From positions 1,162,116 to 1,226,115 of the forward strand of contig JABAKD010000006.1 in NCBI GenBank assembly GCA_012845835.1: a stretch of DNA of 64,000 nucleotides, read 5' to 3'. Source of the DNA: Undaria pinnatifida (Eukaryota; Sar; Phaeophyceae; Laminariales; Alariaceae). Shown here in pieces: positions 40,101-46,159 of this stretch (its first letter is position 1; each line of letters opens with the position of its first letter). The notes under the pieces are model-generated. The model worked only from the letters and a program-made list of their open reading frames with translations. It did no database searches and was not told the DNA's origin. The translations under genes and the position numbers were made by a program.

Positions 40101-41681
40101 GACAACCCCCCTCCGGCACCGACCAACCCCCCCCCCTCCCTCCCCTTCCCCGCCTCCTTACTACTCCCCGAAACCCCCACCCTCGCCGCCACCACCGCGG
40201 ACAACACACGGACATCACTATCAGCTGCCTTGGATGACCCGCTACTAACTCGGCGCGAATTTTCGCCCGCGCTCCGGGGAGGGAGTAGGGAGTCCGCGGA
40301 GGCGGGGGCAGGGGTAGTGAGAGGGTTGGGGTCGGCGACGGTAGCGTCAAAGCCTACGCTGGTGACAGCGTCAAGGATTTCGTTGAGGGATACGCCTCCT
40401 GGAGGGGTCGCCCAAACCTTGGCGCTCTTGTCAGCGAAAGAAACTTGCGCTCGGGAAACGCCCGGAATGCTTTCTAACGCCCGGGTGACAGTAGTGCCGC
40501 AGTTTCTCTGGCACATCATGCCCTCCACGGCTAACACCGCGGTAGGCGCTACCGCGGCTTCAAAGCCCACGCTTTCTACGGCGATAACCAGGGGAGAGTC
40601 CGATTCCTCCCCCTCCCCCGATGAAAACCCGGCCCGCCGAAGCAACCTTCCAGAGGAAGAAACATCGGTCCAAACTTTGGCCCGCTTTAGAGGGAAGGAC
40701 ACCTCTACACGTGCCACCCCAGGGACACTCTCCAACGCTTTCCGCACCGTCGTCCCGCAATTATTCTGGCACATCATTCCCTCTACCTCGAGAACAACAT
40801 CCGGGGACACCTCGGCCCCGAACCCCACCGCCTCCACCGCCTCTACGAGCTCCTCTGGCGATGGAAACCCCCTCCCCCCGTCGCTCCCCCACACCCTAGC
40901 GCGCTTCTCAGCGAAAGACACCTCGGTTTTGGCAACTCCAGGGAGGTTGTCTAGGGCAGCTTTAACAGTACTGCCGCAGTTTTTCTGACACATCATGCCC
41001 TCCACTTCGAGGACAACGTTGGGCATCACCGATTCCACTTCCACAACACCACCACCAACCCCCCCTCCTCCCCCTGCCTCCCCCAGCCCAGACCCCGCCA
41101 CCCCCACCCCAGGATGGCCTCCCACGCTGCCATAACCGTTCGAGCCTCGCGCAGACGGGGGGGGGGACGCCCCCGCCCCCGCCCCTGCCCCCCCCCGCTT
41201 CCTCTCATTTGAGGCCCCCGACCCGGGCGCGTTACCCCCGTTGCTTGTAGCGGTTTTCCCACCGCCATTCCTAGCGAGCTTGCCTACTGGCACAGCATCA
41301 TCGGTAAGAGGGTTTGTACTGGCTGGCTGGCGTTTTGATTTTTGTGCTACGCTGGCATGGGCAAGCGGGTCAGTAGTAGCGGTAGCCGGCTGCAGGCGGT
41401 TCGTATCACTAGCAGGATTTCCATTGGTTGGCTGGCGTTTCGTATCGTTAAGAGCGTCTGCCGTAGCTGGCTGGCGTTTTATATGTGGGGGTGCGACGAC
41501 GAACGTTAGCCCAAGCCCGAGTTCGTCGAGGTGCTGGATGAGCTCGACGGAGTCGGGCCCGTGTCGTGCCGTACGGAGAGGGAGGACGCGGATCGCGTTA
41601 GCGTTGGCGTCGACTTGTACATCTCGGACACCCCGACAAACCGTGAGCACGAGCCGGATGACGTTGGGGGTGGAAGATATC
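17677..41681 (-). CDS. P1B-1 copper-transporting ATPase (ATP7/RAN1/CCC2 class), 20 exons, 5' end unresolved
   Basis: A membrane pump that moves Cu(I) out of the cytosol, usually into the secretory pathway or out of the cell. Twenty exons on the minus strand splice without a frame break: 4417 nt, one completing base plus 1471 codons and a TAA. Residue map of the visible product: a degenerate metal-binding-like domain without cysteines (1-62); three HMA domains with CQKNC, CQNNC and CQRNC (231, 304, 390); two HMA domains with CAAC (538) and CTSC (60th residue of the next exon); membrane helices; TGES (957-960); the CPC transport motif (1082-1084); DKTGT (1126-1130); SEHP (1165-1167); TGDN (1296-1299); GDGVND (1344-1349); and YN plus MASSSS in the last helices. 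A complete catalytic set implies a functional pump. The 5' exon(s), including the first domain's expected CxxC half and the start codon, were not found. Confidence 0.95.
18111..18232 (-). CDS. Cu-ATPase exon V19
   Basis: It encodes [19 protein letters not shown] and [19 protein letters not shown], the hinge from the phosphorylation domain into the following membrane helix. The acceptor is ttgggcag|GTG and the donor AG|GTGCGC (phase 2). Confidence 0.95.
18350..19924 (-). mobile_element. Tandem TRIM-like retroelement array: four LTRs, three internal segments
   Basis: LTR-like units of 336-339 bp, bounded TGTAGACACG...CTGTCCACA on the plus strand, lie at 18350-18685, 18760-19098, 19173-19511 and 19586-19924. 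They are separated by 74-bp internal segments holding ATGCCCCCAAAAGCGATC and ending TATCGATA. Flanks carry CCAC at 18346-18349 and 19925-19928, a possible target duplication. It lies in the intron between exons V18 and V19. Strand is the orientation of the longer relative at 30211. No protein-coding internal region is present. Confidence 0.85.
20151..20344. repeat. GGGTC/GACCC pentamer-rich repeat
   Basis: It has the same module as 13536, with GACCCGACCCGAC runs and CCCGTGA spacers. It starts right beside the donor side of exon V18. Confidence 0.75.
20379..20492 (-). CDS. Cu-ATPase exon V18
   Basis: It encodes [20 protein letters not shown] and [18 protein letters not shown], the Mg-binding GDGVND hinge. 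The donor is CAG|GTATGT. Length is 114 bp and phase is 0 at both ends. Confidence 0.97.
20742..20868 (-). CDS. Cu-ATPase exon V17
   Basis: It encodes [20 protein letters not shown], with the TGDN nucleotide-domain motif, to LPADKARK. The acceptor is atatatag|G and the donor AAG|GTGCGA. Confidence 0.97.
21141..21381 (-). CDS. Cu-ATPase exon V16
   Basis: It encodes the late nucleotide-binding domain: [17 protein letters not shown] then [19 protein letters not shown]. The start at acggcag|GT is chosen because it restores phase 1 from exon V15 and follows a CTACTAAT branch-like site. Two decayed copies of its 5' part lie upstream in the intron. Confidence 0.93.
21622..21718 (-). pseudogene. Decayed copy of exon V16 5' part (copy 2)
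   Basis: It matches the functional acceptor and the first 90 bp (ctacggcag, GGGG...CTAGTCGGCACCCGGTC). In the corresponding frame the tryptophan codon of TRSW is a TGA stop. It lies 337 bp upstream of the functional acceptor. Confidence 0.8.
21793..21873 (-). pseudogene. Decayed copy of exon V16 5' part (copy 3)
   Basis: It is a further copy of the same block (GGCAGGCACTATCGGCGCTC on the minus strand), more diverged, with its acceptor equivalent at 21873, 155 bp beyond copy 2. Confidence 0.75.
22238..22424 (-). CDS. Cu-ATPase exon V15
   Basis: It encodes the early nucleotide-binding domain with [13 protein letters not shown] (the SEHPL-type motif whose His is mutated in Wilson disease) and [17 protein letters not shown]. 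The acceptor is gctgtag|GGC and the donor CCTG|GTGAGA (phase 1). Confidence 0.95.
22984..23066. mobile_element. M2 micro-MITE
   Basis: CTAACCCCTTTAGAGCCCTC to CGGGTTTCCAGTGTAAAGG, the standard M2 ends and core in minus orientation, in the intron between V14 and V15. Confidence 0.7.
23311..23385 (-). CDS. Cu-ATPase exon V14
   Basis: The 75-bp exon encodes [19 protein letters not shown] then TDVVSQ. The Asp of DKTGT is the residue phosphorylated in the catalytic cycle. The acceptor is cctcag|GTT and the donor CAG|GTACGA. Confidence 0.98.
23619..23862 (-). CDS. Cu-ATPase exon V13, with a GC donor
   Basis: It encodes [18 protein letters not shown], then a transmembrane helix with [18 protein letters not shown] and [10 protein letters not shown]. 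The CPC is the copper-translocating site. The 3' splice site into V14 is normal but the donor is AAG|GCAAGT: a GC-AG intron. No GT donor in phase is available nearby. Confidence 0.96.
24080..25090. repeat. 1-kb degenerate 20-bp minisatellite in an intron
   Basis: About 50 imperfect units of GTACGGTGTTCGCCGCACTG fill the intron between V12 and V13. Many contain the self-complementary CGGTACG or CCGTACGG. Several frames stay open only because the unit lacks stops. Confidence 0.85.
25111..25214 (-). CDS. Cu-ATPase exon V12
   Basis: It encodes [18 protein letters not shown], the conserved cytoplasmic helix, and the start of the next transmembrane helix, [16 protein letters not shown]. The donor TG|GTGCGT splits the Trp codon (phase 2), matching V13. 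Confidence 0.96.
25215..26440 (-). other. Intron V11-V12
   Basis: No coding signal was accepted. It holds a 25-bp A tract at about 26005-26029. Two overlapping ORFs near 25400-25780 lack any family feature. Confidence 0.5.
26441..26584 (-). CDS. Cu-ATPase exon V11 (actuator TGES exon)
   Basis: It encodes [20 protein letters not shown] then [20 protein letters not shown] and [12 protein letters not shown] is the phosphatase loop of the actuator domain. The acceptor is gatctag|ATC and the donor CAG|GTGAGG. Length is 144 bp. It is the only one of three tandem copies with an intact motif and full 3' half. Confidence 0.97.
26732..26812 (-). pseudogene. Decayed copy of exon V11 (copy 2)
   Basis: It begins after agtgcag with [10 protein letters not shown] then an in-frame TAG, and continues as a recognisable copy to [13 protein letters not shown] has become TDES. 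Its start is exactly 228 bp from the functional exon start. Confidence 0.88.
26961..27040 (-). pseudogene. Decayed or alternative copy of exon V11 (copy 3)
   Basis: It begins after attttcag with [20 protein letters not shown] and VNELGS, open throughout. TGES is TRES and the 3' half of the exon is missing. Its start is again 228 bp from copy 2. It is most likely non-functional, though the frame and acceptor are intact. Confidence 0.8.
27180..27374. repeat. GGGTC/GACCC pentamer-rich repeat
   Basis: It opens GGGTTTCTCACGGGTCATGA and contains ACGGGTCGGGTCGGATC, like the modules at 13536, 20151 and 33104. It lies in the intron upstream of the V11 copies. Confidence 0.75.
27489..27578 (-). CDS. 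Cu-ATPase exon V10
   Basis: The 90-bp exon encodes [19 protein letters not shown] and [11 protein letters not shown], the part of the actuator domain just before TGES. Phase is 0 at both ends. Confidence 0.96.
27625..27709. mobile_element. M2 micro-MITE
   Basis: TTAACGCCTTTACAACTGGA to GGGCTCTAAAGGCG, with the standard ACTTGAATTTAGTATAGGG core, about 47 bp upstream of exon V10. Confidence 0.75.
27740..27990. repeat. GATC-rich quasi-repeat (family W)
   Basis: Phrases such as CAGATGACGATCAAGATAAT, GCAGATCATAT and ACAGATCATCTGTAC recur at loose 10-bp spacing. Similar stretches lie at 2985-3130, 29505-29760, 33715-34100, 39058-39215 and 44700-44775. Confidence 0.5.
28227..28427 (-). CDS. Cu-ATPase exon V9
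   Basis: It encodes [20 protein letters not shown], a hydrophilic insert, then [11 protein letters not shown] at the start of the actuator domain. The acceptor is cctttag|ACG and the donor CAG|GTAATG. Length is 201 bp. Confidence 0.93.
28884..28962 (-). CDS. Cu-ATPase exon V8
   Basis: It encodes [20 protein letters not shown] then AIAKGQ, the fourth transmembrane helix and its conserved exit. The acceptor is tttgcag|G and the donor CAG|GTGCGT. Confidence 0.96.
29505..29760. repeat. GATC-rich quasi-repeat (family W)
   Basis: It contains ATCACGATCTAGATCATCTA and CATCTACATCATCTACAG, followed by the same CCTGCCGTTATGAGATG-like region seen at 33880. Confidence 0.5.
29981..30066 (-). CDS. Cu-ATPase exon V7
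   Basis: The 86-bp exon encodes [20 protein letters not shown] then SFNPYFPSR, the third transmembrane helix with the conserved VxxGTxxAYxxS pattern. Phase is 0 in and 2 out. Confidence 0.95.
30211..31226 (+). mobile_element. TRIM-like retroelement: two LTRs and a 357-bp internal region
   Basis: LTRs 30211-30541 and 30899-31226 both run TGTGGACAGTGG...GTGTCTACA and differ at several sites. The internal region (30542-30898) starts GTTATCGATAAC and ends TTTTGGGGGCGT, a possible polypurine tract. It carries no gag or pol. The same LTR, in opposite orientation, makes the 18350 array. No clear target duplication was found. It lies in the intron between V6 and V7. Confidence 0.8.
31267..31547. mobile_element. 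M1-family MITE, diverged
   Basis: The left end is AGACGCGTGGTATAATAGAGG and the right end TTTTCGTAGCATGTGTC. GAATGACGGGCTCCTCAACC lies inside. Confidence 0.5.
32120..32194 (-). CDS. Cu-ATPase exon V6
   Basis: The 75-bp exon encodes [18 protein letters not shown] then SLGMDAL, the second membrane-helix exit with the family GxxFYxxAxxxLKxGxxxMD pattern. The acceptor is tggcag|TTC and the donor CTG|GTAAGC. Confidence 0.96.
32425..32605. repeat. Half-copy of the palindrome-family repeat
   Basis: GTTGACCCTGGCAATAG, GGGGAGTCACCGACC, ACGCGCGATCGAAGTATCAC and GATCTCACAGCTGAAG occur in the same order as in 46389-46590. Confidence 0.65.
33104..33368. repeat. GGGTC pentamer array
   Basis: About 17 near-perfect GGGTC units (33258-33340) sit inside a module that includes TTTCACGGGACGGGTCGGG. 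It is the purest array of this family in the window. Confidence 0.9.
33448..33693. mobile_element. M1-family MITE, best preserved copy
   Basis: The ends are GACGCGTGCTACGATCGAGG and CTCTATCGTAGCATGC. Length is about 246 bp, with no nested insertion, so it serves as the reference for the family. Confidence 0.78.
33715..34100. repeat. GATC-rich quasi-repeat (family W)
   Basis: Imperfect 10-bp phasing of CAGATCATA and TAGATCATA is seen at 33810-33880 and 34005-34080. Confidence 0.5.
34208..34296. mobile_element. M2 micro-MITE
   Basis: It runs TTTTACAACTGGAAAGCC to TTCTAAAGGAGTTAA, 55 bp from exon V5. Confidence 0.65.
34351..34437 (-). CDS. Cu-ATPase exon V5
   Basis: The 87-bp exon encodes [20 protein letters not shown] then MFVLATPVQ: a lumenal loop and a transmembrane helix ending in the conserved TPVQ. 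Phase is 0 at both ends. Confidence 0.95.
34751..34820. mobile_element. M2 micro-MITE, internally deleted
   Basis: It has standard ends, but the CCCGTTTTTGGGG part is replaced by a short bridge. Confidence 0.65.
35640..35727. mobile_element. M2 micro-MITE
   Basis: TTAACCCCTTTAGAGCCCCC to CGGGTTTCCAGTTGTAAAGG; a complete copy in minus orientation. Confidence 0.78.
35931..36017. mobile_element. M3-type micro-MITE
   Basis: TTGACCCTTTTCCAACTCC to GGTGCTGAAGGGGTTAT, with core TCCAAGTGTTTCGTCCCCAT. It directly abuts the M2 copy at 36016. Confidence 0.65.
36016..36103. mobile_element. M2 micro-MITE
   Basis: ATAACGCCTTTACAACTGGA to GGGCTCTAAAGGGGTTA. Confidence 0.75.
36248..36334. mobile_element. 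M2 micro-MITE
   Basis: TTAACGCCTTTACCGCTGGA to GGGCTCTAAAGGGGTTAA. It is the third micro-MITE within 400 bp of the V4-V5 intron. Confidence 0.75.
36904..36993 (-). CDS. Cu-ATPase exon V4
   Basis: The 90-bp exon encodes [19 protein letters not shown] then [11 protein letters not shown], the first core transmembrane helix preceded by the conserved WRR. The acceptor is gcttaag|ATG and the donor CAG|GTGAGA. Confidence 0.95.
38245..38395. repeat. Dispersed repeat X, copy 2
   Basis: It matches 2265-2395 over GCGCTTGGTGC, CCCGGCA.AGTA.GGATGCGA and GGTCTATGGCCATACGACTT. It ends exactly at the donor of exon V3. Confidence 0.55.
38394..38654 (-). CDS. Cu-ATPase exon V3
   Basis: It encodes the rest of the last HMA domain: [18 protein letters not shown] then [20 protein letters not shown], with a Gly-rich loop between, and RRLQE. 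The acceptor is cccag|GTG next to a long C tract and the donor GAG|GTGCGA. Length is 261 bp. Confidence 0.95.
38655..38690. repeat. Poly-G/poly-C tract at a splice acceptor
   Basis: A G-run of about 30 bases on the plus strand acts as the polypyrimidine tract of exon V3. Length variation here could affect splicing. Confidence 0.7.
38870..39040. repeat. Dispersed repeat Z, copy 1
   Basis: The order CTCGCGCTCCCTCCC, TAACTCAGATCCGGGGTCAC, CCCCACTACGGTA, TATCGCGAGAA and CTACCCACGCTGCTAGGCG is also seen at 48935-49135, 52875-53030 and 62765-62960. Confidence 0.65.
39058..39215. repeat. GATCTGTAT decamer quasi-satellite (family W)
   Basis: About 14 imperfect units of TATGATCTGTA lie next to exon V2. 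The plus frame reads as repeated YDLYDLY and is not judged coding. Confidence 0.7.
39260..39457 (-). CDS. Cu-ATPase exon V2
   Basis: It encodes the end of one HMA domain ([19 protein letters not shown]) and, after a Gly-rich linker, the start of the next with [12 protein letters not shown]. The acceptor is tttgcag|GCG and the donor AAG|GTATGT. Length is 198 bp, phase 0. Confidence 0.96.
39983..41681 (-). CDS. Cu-ATPase exon V1 (metal-binding exon)
   Basis: This 1.7-kb exon encodes 566 residues. A domain resembling the second half of an HMA fold ([20 protein letters not shown] to [14 protein letters not shown]) comes first. A QPAT/Gly-rich linker follows, then three HMA domains with [18 protein letters not shown] and GMMCQRNCG, a second linker, and [16 protein letters not shown]. 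The start at ccacag|G is chosen because the same junction is repeated in five upstream copies. The exon enters in phase 2, so at least one more 5' exon exists. The donor is CAG|GTGGGG. Confidence 0.92.
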
Positions 41682-41821
41682 CTGTGGAATGGCGTTACGG
41701 AGGGGGGGGGGTAGGGGTTGGGGCGGTGAGTGGGGAGTTTGCTGCATGGAAATAAGAATGACAGTGAGTCAGATGTATCAAAACGTTTCATACCGGAATT
41801 CATAGTAGCTCTAACACAACA

Positions 41822-41913
41822 GGATGGCGTTAGCGTTGGCGTCGTCTTGCACGTCTCGGACGCCGCGGCAACCCGCGAGCACGAGCCGGATGACGTTGGG
41901 GGTGGATGATATC
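41822..41913 (-). pseudogene. Decayed copy of exon V1 5' part (copy b)
   Basis: The minus strand after acctcag reads [20 protein letters not shown] then Q.DANANAI, nearly identical to the functional exon. Its acceptor is 232 bp further 5'. Its frame remains open but it lacks the downstream domain. Confidence 0.85.
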
Positions 41914-42089
41914 CTGAGGTTGGCGGTACTGAGGGGGGGAGGACAGGGGGACGTGCTATTTATTAACTTGCCATAGACATTTGGCCGTTATTGACCACGC
42001 ATCCCTTTCGACACGACCACCGGTTCGGTTTTGAGGGTGAGGGTAGGGATAGCGACATTTTCTATCAGAAAACAGTAGTGATAGTAAGA

Positions 42090-42133
42090 GACAGTGAGCA
42101 CGAGTCGGATGACGTTGGGGGATGGATGAGATT
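42090..42133 (-). pseudogene. Decayed copy of exon V1 5' part (copy c)
   Basis: After gcggcag it reads ATCTCATCCATCCCCCAACG and TCATCCGACTCGTGCTCACT; a one-base length change breaks the frame. Spacing from copy b is 220 bp. Confidence 0.75.
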
Positions 42134-42454
42134 CTGCCGCTGGCGTTTTAGGAGAAGGGGTTAGGGTTACACAGGGGGAAGCCGACTACTTACAACCTAT
42201 GGACTGCGGAACTTAAGTACAGCCCGCACCCCATTATCGCGCTGTTGCGTTCTAGGGTCGAAACGGTCGAAATAGGGTGCTCAATAGACCGCACCTCCAT
42301 TTTGATTGGTCAACACCTCTACCCTCATCGCGCCTGGACCGGACCCCATTTGGCACCCTGCCCTCTTAGTAGGTGCACAACAAGAAGGTTGAGGTTAGTG
42401 GAATAGCGTCAGGTCTGTACTTAAATTCCGCAGTCCATACGAAGATTGAAAATA

Positions 42455-42489
42455 GGCGCCGTCGATGACGTCGAGGGGGGGATGAGATC
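42455..42489 (-). pseudogene. Decayed copy of exon V1 5' part (copy d)
   Basis: After acgtcag it reads GATCTCATCCCCCCCTCGAC, keeping only about 30 bp of similarity. Confidence 0.55.
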
Positions 42490-42639
42490 CTGACGTTGGC
42501 TTTTTGGGGGTGGGGGTTGGGGTTACACTGGCGGGGGAAGGGGTTGGGGGGATGAGTAGGGATATATTTGTTGGGATTGGCGGAAGAGAGGGTGTTTATT
42601 GTCACGGTTGGGGGTGTAGGGGAGGGGAGAGTGTCGGAA

Positions 42640-42747
42640 ACGTTAGCGCCAGCGAGGAGCAGAGGGTGAGCATCAGCCGGATGACGTTGGGGGCGGATGG
42701 TGTCCTGCGATTGGGGGTAGGAATAGTGACAGCGTGCGGATGGTGTC
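42640..42747 (-). pseudogene. Decayed copies of exon V1 5' part (copies e and f)
   Basis: Two acceptors (cgcag at 42704 and ccgcag at 42747) each precede GACACCATCCG. Copy e continues CCCCCAACGTCATCCGGCTG. Copy f is a 43-bp secondary duplication of the junction. Confidence 0.75.
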
Positions 42748-42844
42748 CTGCGGTTGGGGGTAGGAATAGTGACAGCGTGATGAAAATAGTTACGAAACAA
42801 TATCAGGAGTGACCAGAAACAGTAGGGCATCTATCTGGAACGGT

Positions 42845-42931
42845 GTTAACCCATTTCCAATCCCAATTTTTCCTACTGTTAACTCAAGTGTTTTGTCCCC
42901 ATGTCGGGAGTGCGGTGCTAAAAGGGTCAAC
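42845..42931. mobile_element. M3-type micro-MITE
   Basis: TTAACCCATTTCCAATCCC to GTGCTAAAAGGGTCAAC, with AAGTGTTTTGTCCCCATGTC inside. Confidence 0.65.
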
Positions 42932-43404
42932 AGCGGAAGTAACAACAAAACATTTGACAGATAGATGTATCTGGTATACTGCTGCAGTGATACACGAGGT
43001 ATATAGTCACACGTGCGTACCAGGTACCTGCTTTACAGCAGTCGCAACACTAGTGTCATGCAGCTTGCATAGCTGACGAATATGTGATACTTGTAACAAT
43101 ATCATAAAGCACGCAATCGGTCGATAACTCACAGCTGACGAAACAGGTGCCTGGTATATGGTATCTGACATTTTACGAAATTAAAGTATCTTGTGAAAAG
43201 CTGAACAGGAACGCGTCCGCTGTGAGTTTATATCTTTATTCGGTACGAAGGAGGTTTGGCGGGTAATAAACGACAACATCGAGGGTGATCTCATTGACTC
43301 ACAAATTGCAATCATAACCGTGATAGGTTCGTTTGCGGTTTGCTGGTTGGCACGGCACGCACGACATCAGGTTGGGTGACTACAGCAGTGCGCATAACAT
43401 AATC

Positions 43405-43440
<36 letters not shown>

Positions 43441-43604
43441 GTGCCTCTATCGTAGCACGTAGCACATAGCATCCGTCCTCTTACACACAGCAGTACCGAA
43501 CTGTACGCAGGTTTTCGGGGACCAACTAGACGGAAGTAGTGTGGCGATATTTTCATAGAAAGCAAATATGTACCAGGTATGTGCGTGTATGTTTTGCAAC
43601 AATA

Positions 43605-43680
43605 TTTCAAGGACGTCAGCCGTGAGTTCGACGAATTTCGGGTCAATACTCATCTTTGCAAGCTACGTTGTTGGTAGTTG
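43605..43680. repeat. CAGCTG-type dispersed box
   Basis: It reads ACGTCAGCCGTGAGTTCGAC, then CATCTTTGCAAGCTACGTTG. Related boxes occur near 7715, 17108, 21475, 32525, 35165, 43050, 46500, 51420, 53190 and 63680. Confidence 0.6.
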
Positions 43681-43859
43681 TAATATATTATGCGGGTGAG
43701 TTTTTGTTTTGTTTGTGCGCGTAGTTTGGTATGTGCGTGTAGGGTTTTAGCATGGACTCTATTTTATGTTTTCCACCGCATGGCACGGCACGGCAAATAA
43801 AAGGATAGGCCACCAGGTATAGTCTAACCATACATGAGAATAAATAGTAGTATTGAGAT

Positions 43860-44350
43860 TAGACCAACTATTATGGGAAAATATTTTTGGGCCCTCAGAA
43901 CTGAGATTTTTTGGCTGATCATACGCGATTCACTCGGCGGTACGACCAAAAACACCTGCGACTCTTCAGATTGCTCCCCGTAGTTTTCCGAGAGCTTCCT
44001 GACGCACTTACCCGTTTCTCCAGACTCGTAGTTTGTCTGTTCGTCCAATTTGCCAATTCTGACGACCTCATGATTTTCAGCCAAATATCCTCAAAAATCG
44101 TTATTTTTGGCCCCAGTTTGGAGCAAACATAACACATTTCTGAAAACTGATTTATTGCGCCAAAAATCAAAACGAGACCCTGGAGAAACGGAGAACTGCC
44201 CCAGAAAGCCCTCGGAAAACTTACGTGGTGATTCTCGAGGAGTCTAGCGGTGTTTTCGACAGTCCAGCCGAGTAAAACTGGTATCATATAATTGGCCCAG
44301 AATTCAGTTCTGAGAGCCAAAAATATTTTTTTCCCATAATGGTAGTAGAT
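43860..44350. mobile_element. Non-autonomous inverted-repeat element (about 490 bp)
   Basis: The left end 43870-43904 (ATTATGGGAAAATATTTTTG, then CTCAGAACTGA) is the reverse complement of 44305-44340 with two small gaps. A 133-codon minus-strand ORF inside has no transposase signature. Confidence 0.65.
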
Positions 44351-44595
44351 CTTACTCTTTTCCTGCTGTAAATAACGGGGAGGGGGAAGAAGAGCCTGCG
44401 TAGTGACCCCGTAGGTAAGCTAGGTCTAGTAATAGGGAGGTAGAGGGAGACGGAGAAAGAAAAAGCGCGAAGGTAAGCGTAGATATCATAGCACGAGCAA
44501 AAAAAACGAATCCAACTCTAATTCCAAGTAGCAACTCTAATTCCAAGTAGTTCACCCCCCAAGCCGCGCGTGCAGTTTTGGAGGGTTATCAACTC

Positions 44596-44691
44596 TTAAT
44601 GTTATCCCATTTCCGACTCAAAAAAAATATCATAGTGTAACTCCAAGTGTTTCGTCCTGAAGTCGGGAGTGCGGTACTAAAAGGGTTAGAT
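44596..44691. mobile_element. M3-type micro-MITE
   Basis: TTATCCCATTTCCGACTC to GTACTAAAAGGGTTAG, with the AACTCCAAGTGTTTCGTCC core. Confidence 0.6.
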
Positions 44692-44860
44692 TGGACAGGG
44701 TGGGCAGATCAGATCGTTATTCAGATCTGTCTTCAGGGAAAATTTAGACCAGGTAGATCCCTAGTCAATACCGGTAAGATCTGGATAGCGTATAGGCTCG
44801 TGTAGCTAGGTGAAGGCCCGATGATTTGAATGATTTATTATATATTTTTCTTCTTTTCTC

Positions 44861-45149
44861 ACACTTCTACTTTCCAGCTTCTGGACAAGCCGTGGTCACA
44901 GGGTGTTGTCCCTTCCCCCCAGTTCTTGCCTTCAATTTTTGAAGCGCATAGGGTTCAGCGATCCTACTGCTGGTCGATTTTTCATCGAGTGTTGCTAACT
45001 CACGCTCTCGCGCTTTCCGCAAGTTAATTTGTGCACAAGAAAAAGTCCCAACGAATATATACGAGTACTCGTATGCACTCGGCGAGGCTCAAACTCACGA
45101 AACTGACCGATACCAGGCTCGAAGACAACCTGATACGCCACCGGGGCGA
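44861..45149 (-). mobile_element. tRNA-derived SINE, copy 1
   Basis: Read on the minus strand: a tRNA-like head with A-box TGGCGTATCAGG and B-box GAGTTTGAGCCTCGCCGAG, then GAAAGCGCGAGAGCGTGAGT, and a tail ending CAGAAGCTGGAAAG before an A-rich stretch. Confidence 0.75.
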
Positions 45150-45249
45150 ATACGTTGCCACCTGGGTTGTATCTGGTGTGTACTACACACATCCTGCATA
45201 ACCTGGTTTCGTCACGGCAAAGTGAGATATATATGGTTTCAATTATAAC

Positions 45250-45945
45250 CCCCCCCCCCCCCCCCCCCCCCCCTCTCCCTCCAACGCCTCCTCTTTTCCG
45301 ACCACCTACACGATCGCCTAGACCTAGCACCACGCGTATAACAAGCTGCTACATATCTTTGATCTCACAGCCGAAGTGTATTTGAATATTATTTGTGACC
45401 TAAACCTCCTAAAAATCCCCCCCCCCCCCCCTCTTGCTCTCCCTTACTCAAACGCCCCACCAAATATCAAAATCCGCCACATTAATAAACACTTCACGCA
45501 CAGGATATCACCTCATTATCTTTCGAGAGCCATCCATGCCGCTGTGTTTCCCCCCCCCCCCCCCCCTCCAACGCCCCCTCTTTCCCGACCACCTGCACGA
45601 TCGCCTAGACCTAGCACCACGCGTATAACAAGCTGATACATATCTTTGATCTCACAGCCGAAGTGTATTTGAATATTATTTGTGACCTAAACCTCCTAAA
45701 AAATCTCCCCCCCCCCCCCCCCCCTTCTTGCTCTCCCTTACTCAAACGCCCCACCAAATATCGAAATCCGCCACATTAATAAACACTTCACGCACAGGAT
45801 ATCACCTCATTATCTTTCGAGAGCCATCCATGCCGCTGTGTTCCTTCCCCCCCCCCCCCCCCCCCCCCCCCGCCTCGAACGCCCCCTTCTTCCCCATCAC
45901 CCGCACATTCGCCTAGACCTAGCACCACACGTATAACAAACCCCT
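45250..45945. repeat. Poly-C modules in a 293-bp tandem repeat
   Basis: GATCTCACAGCCGAAGTG occurs at about 45360 and 45650. Between and after lie long C tracts, CCAAATATCAAAATCCGCCA and GATCGCCTAGACCTAGCACC. A diverged relative lies at 50780-51000. Confidence 0.8.
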
Positions 45946-46159
45946 CACCTAAAGCCCTCCCCCCCCCACACCCCACACCCCACACCCCCACACCCCACCC
46001 CCGCCCCCACACCCCACCCTTCCCCCCCCAACCCATCCCAACCCCACCCCCTCGAACACTCCACCCTCTCTTTACTCACTGATTGTACGATTTACCCCAG
46101 GATATACACGATAAACTGATGTATTATTTCCAAAAATGTCACATTTATCCCCTCGAAAT

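Noticed and set aside
40074-40988. 304-codon plus-strand ORF
   Set aside because: It is the antisense shadow of the metal-binding exon V1, whose own frame has five recognisable HMA-type domains.
41682-41803. ATG at 41803 as the ATPase start
   Set aside because: The stretch before 41681 is a polypyrimidine tract and acceptor. The same acceptor is conserved in the upstream copies, so the ATG lies in the intron.
43919-44320. 133-codon minus ORF inside the inverted-repeat element
   Set aside because: No transposase or other motif; composition resembles the surrounding non-coding element.
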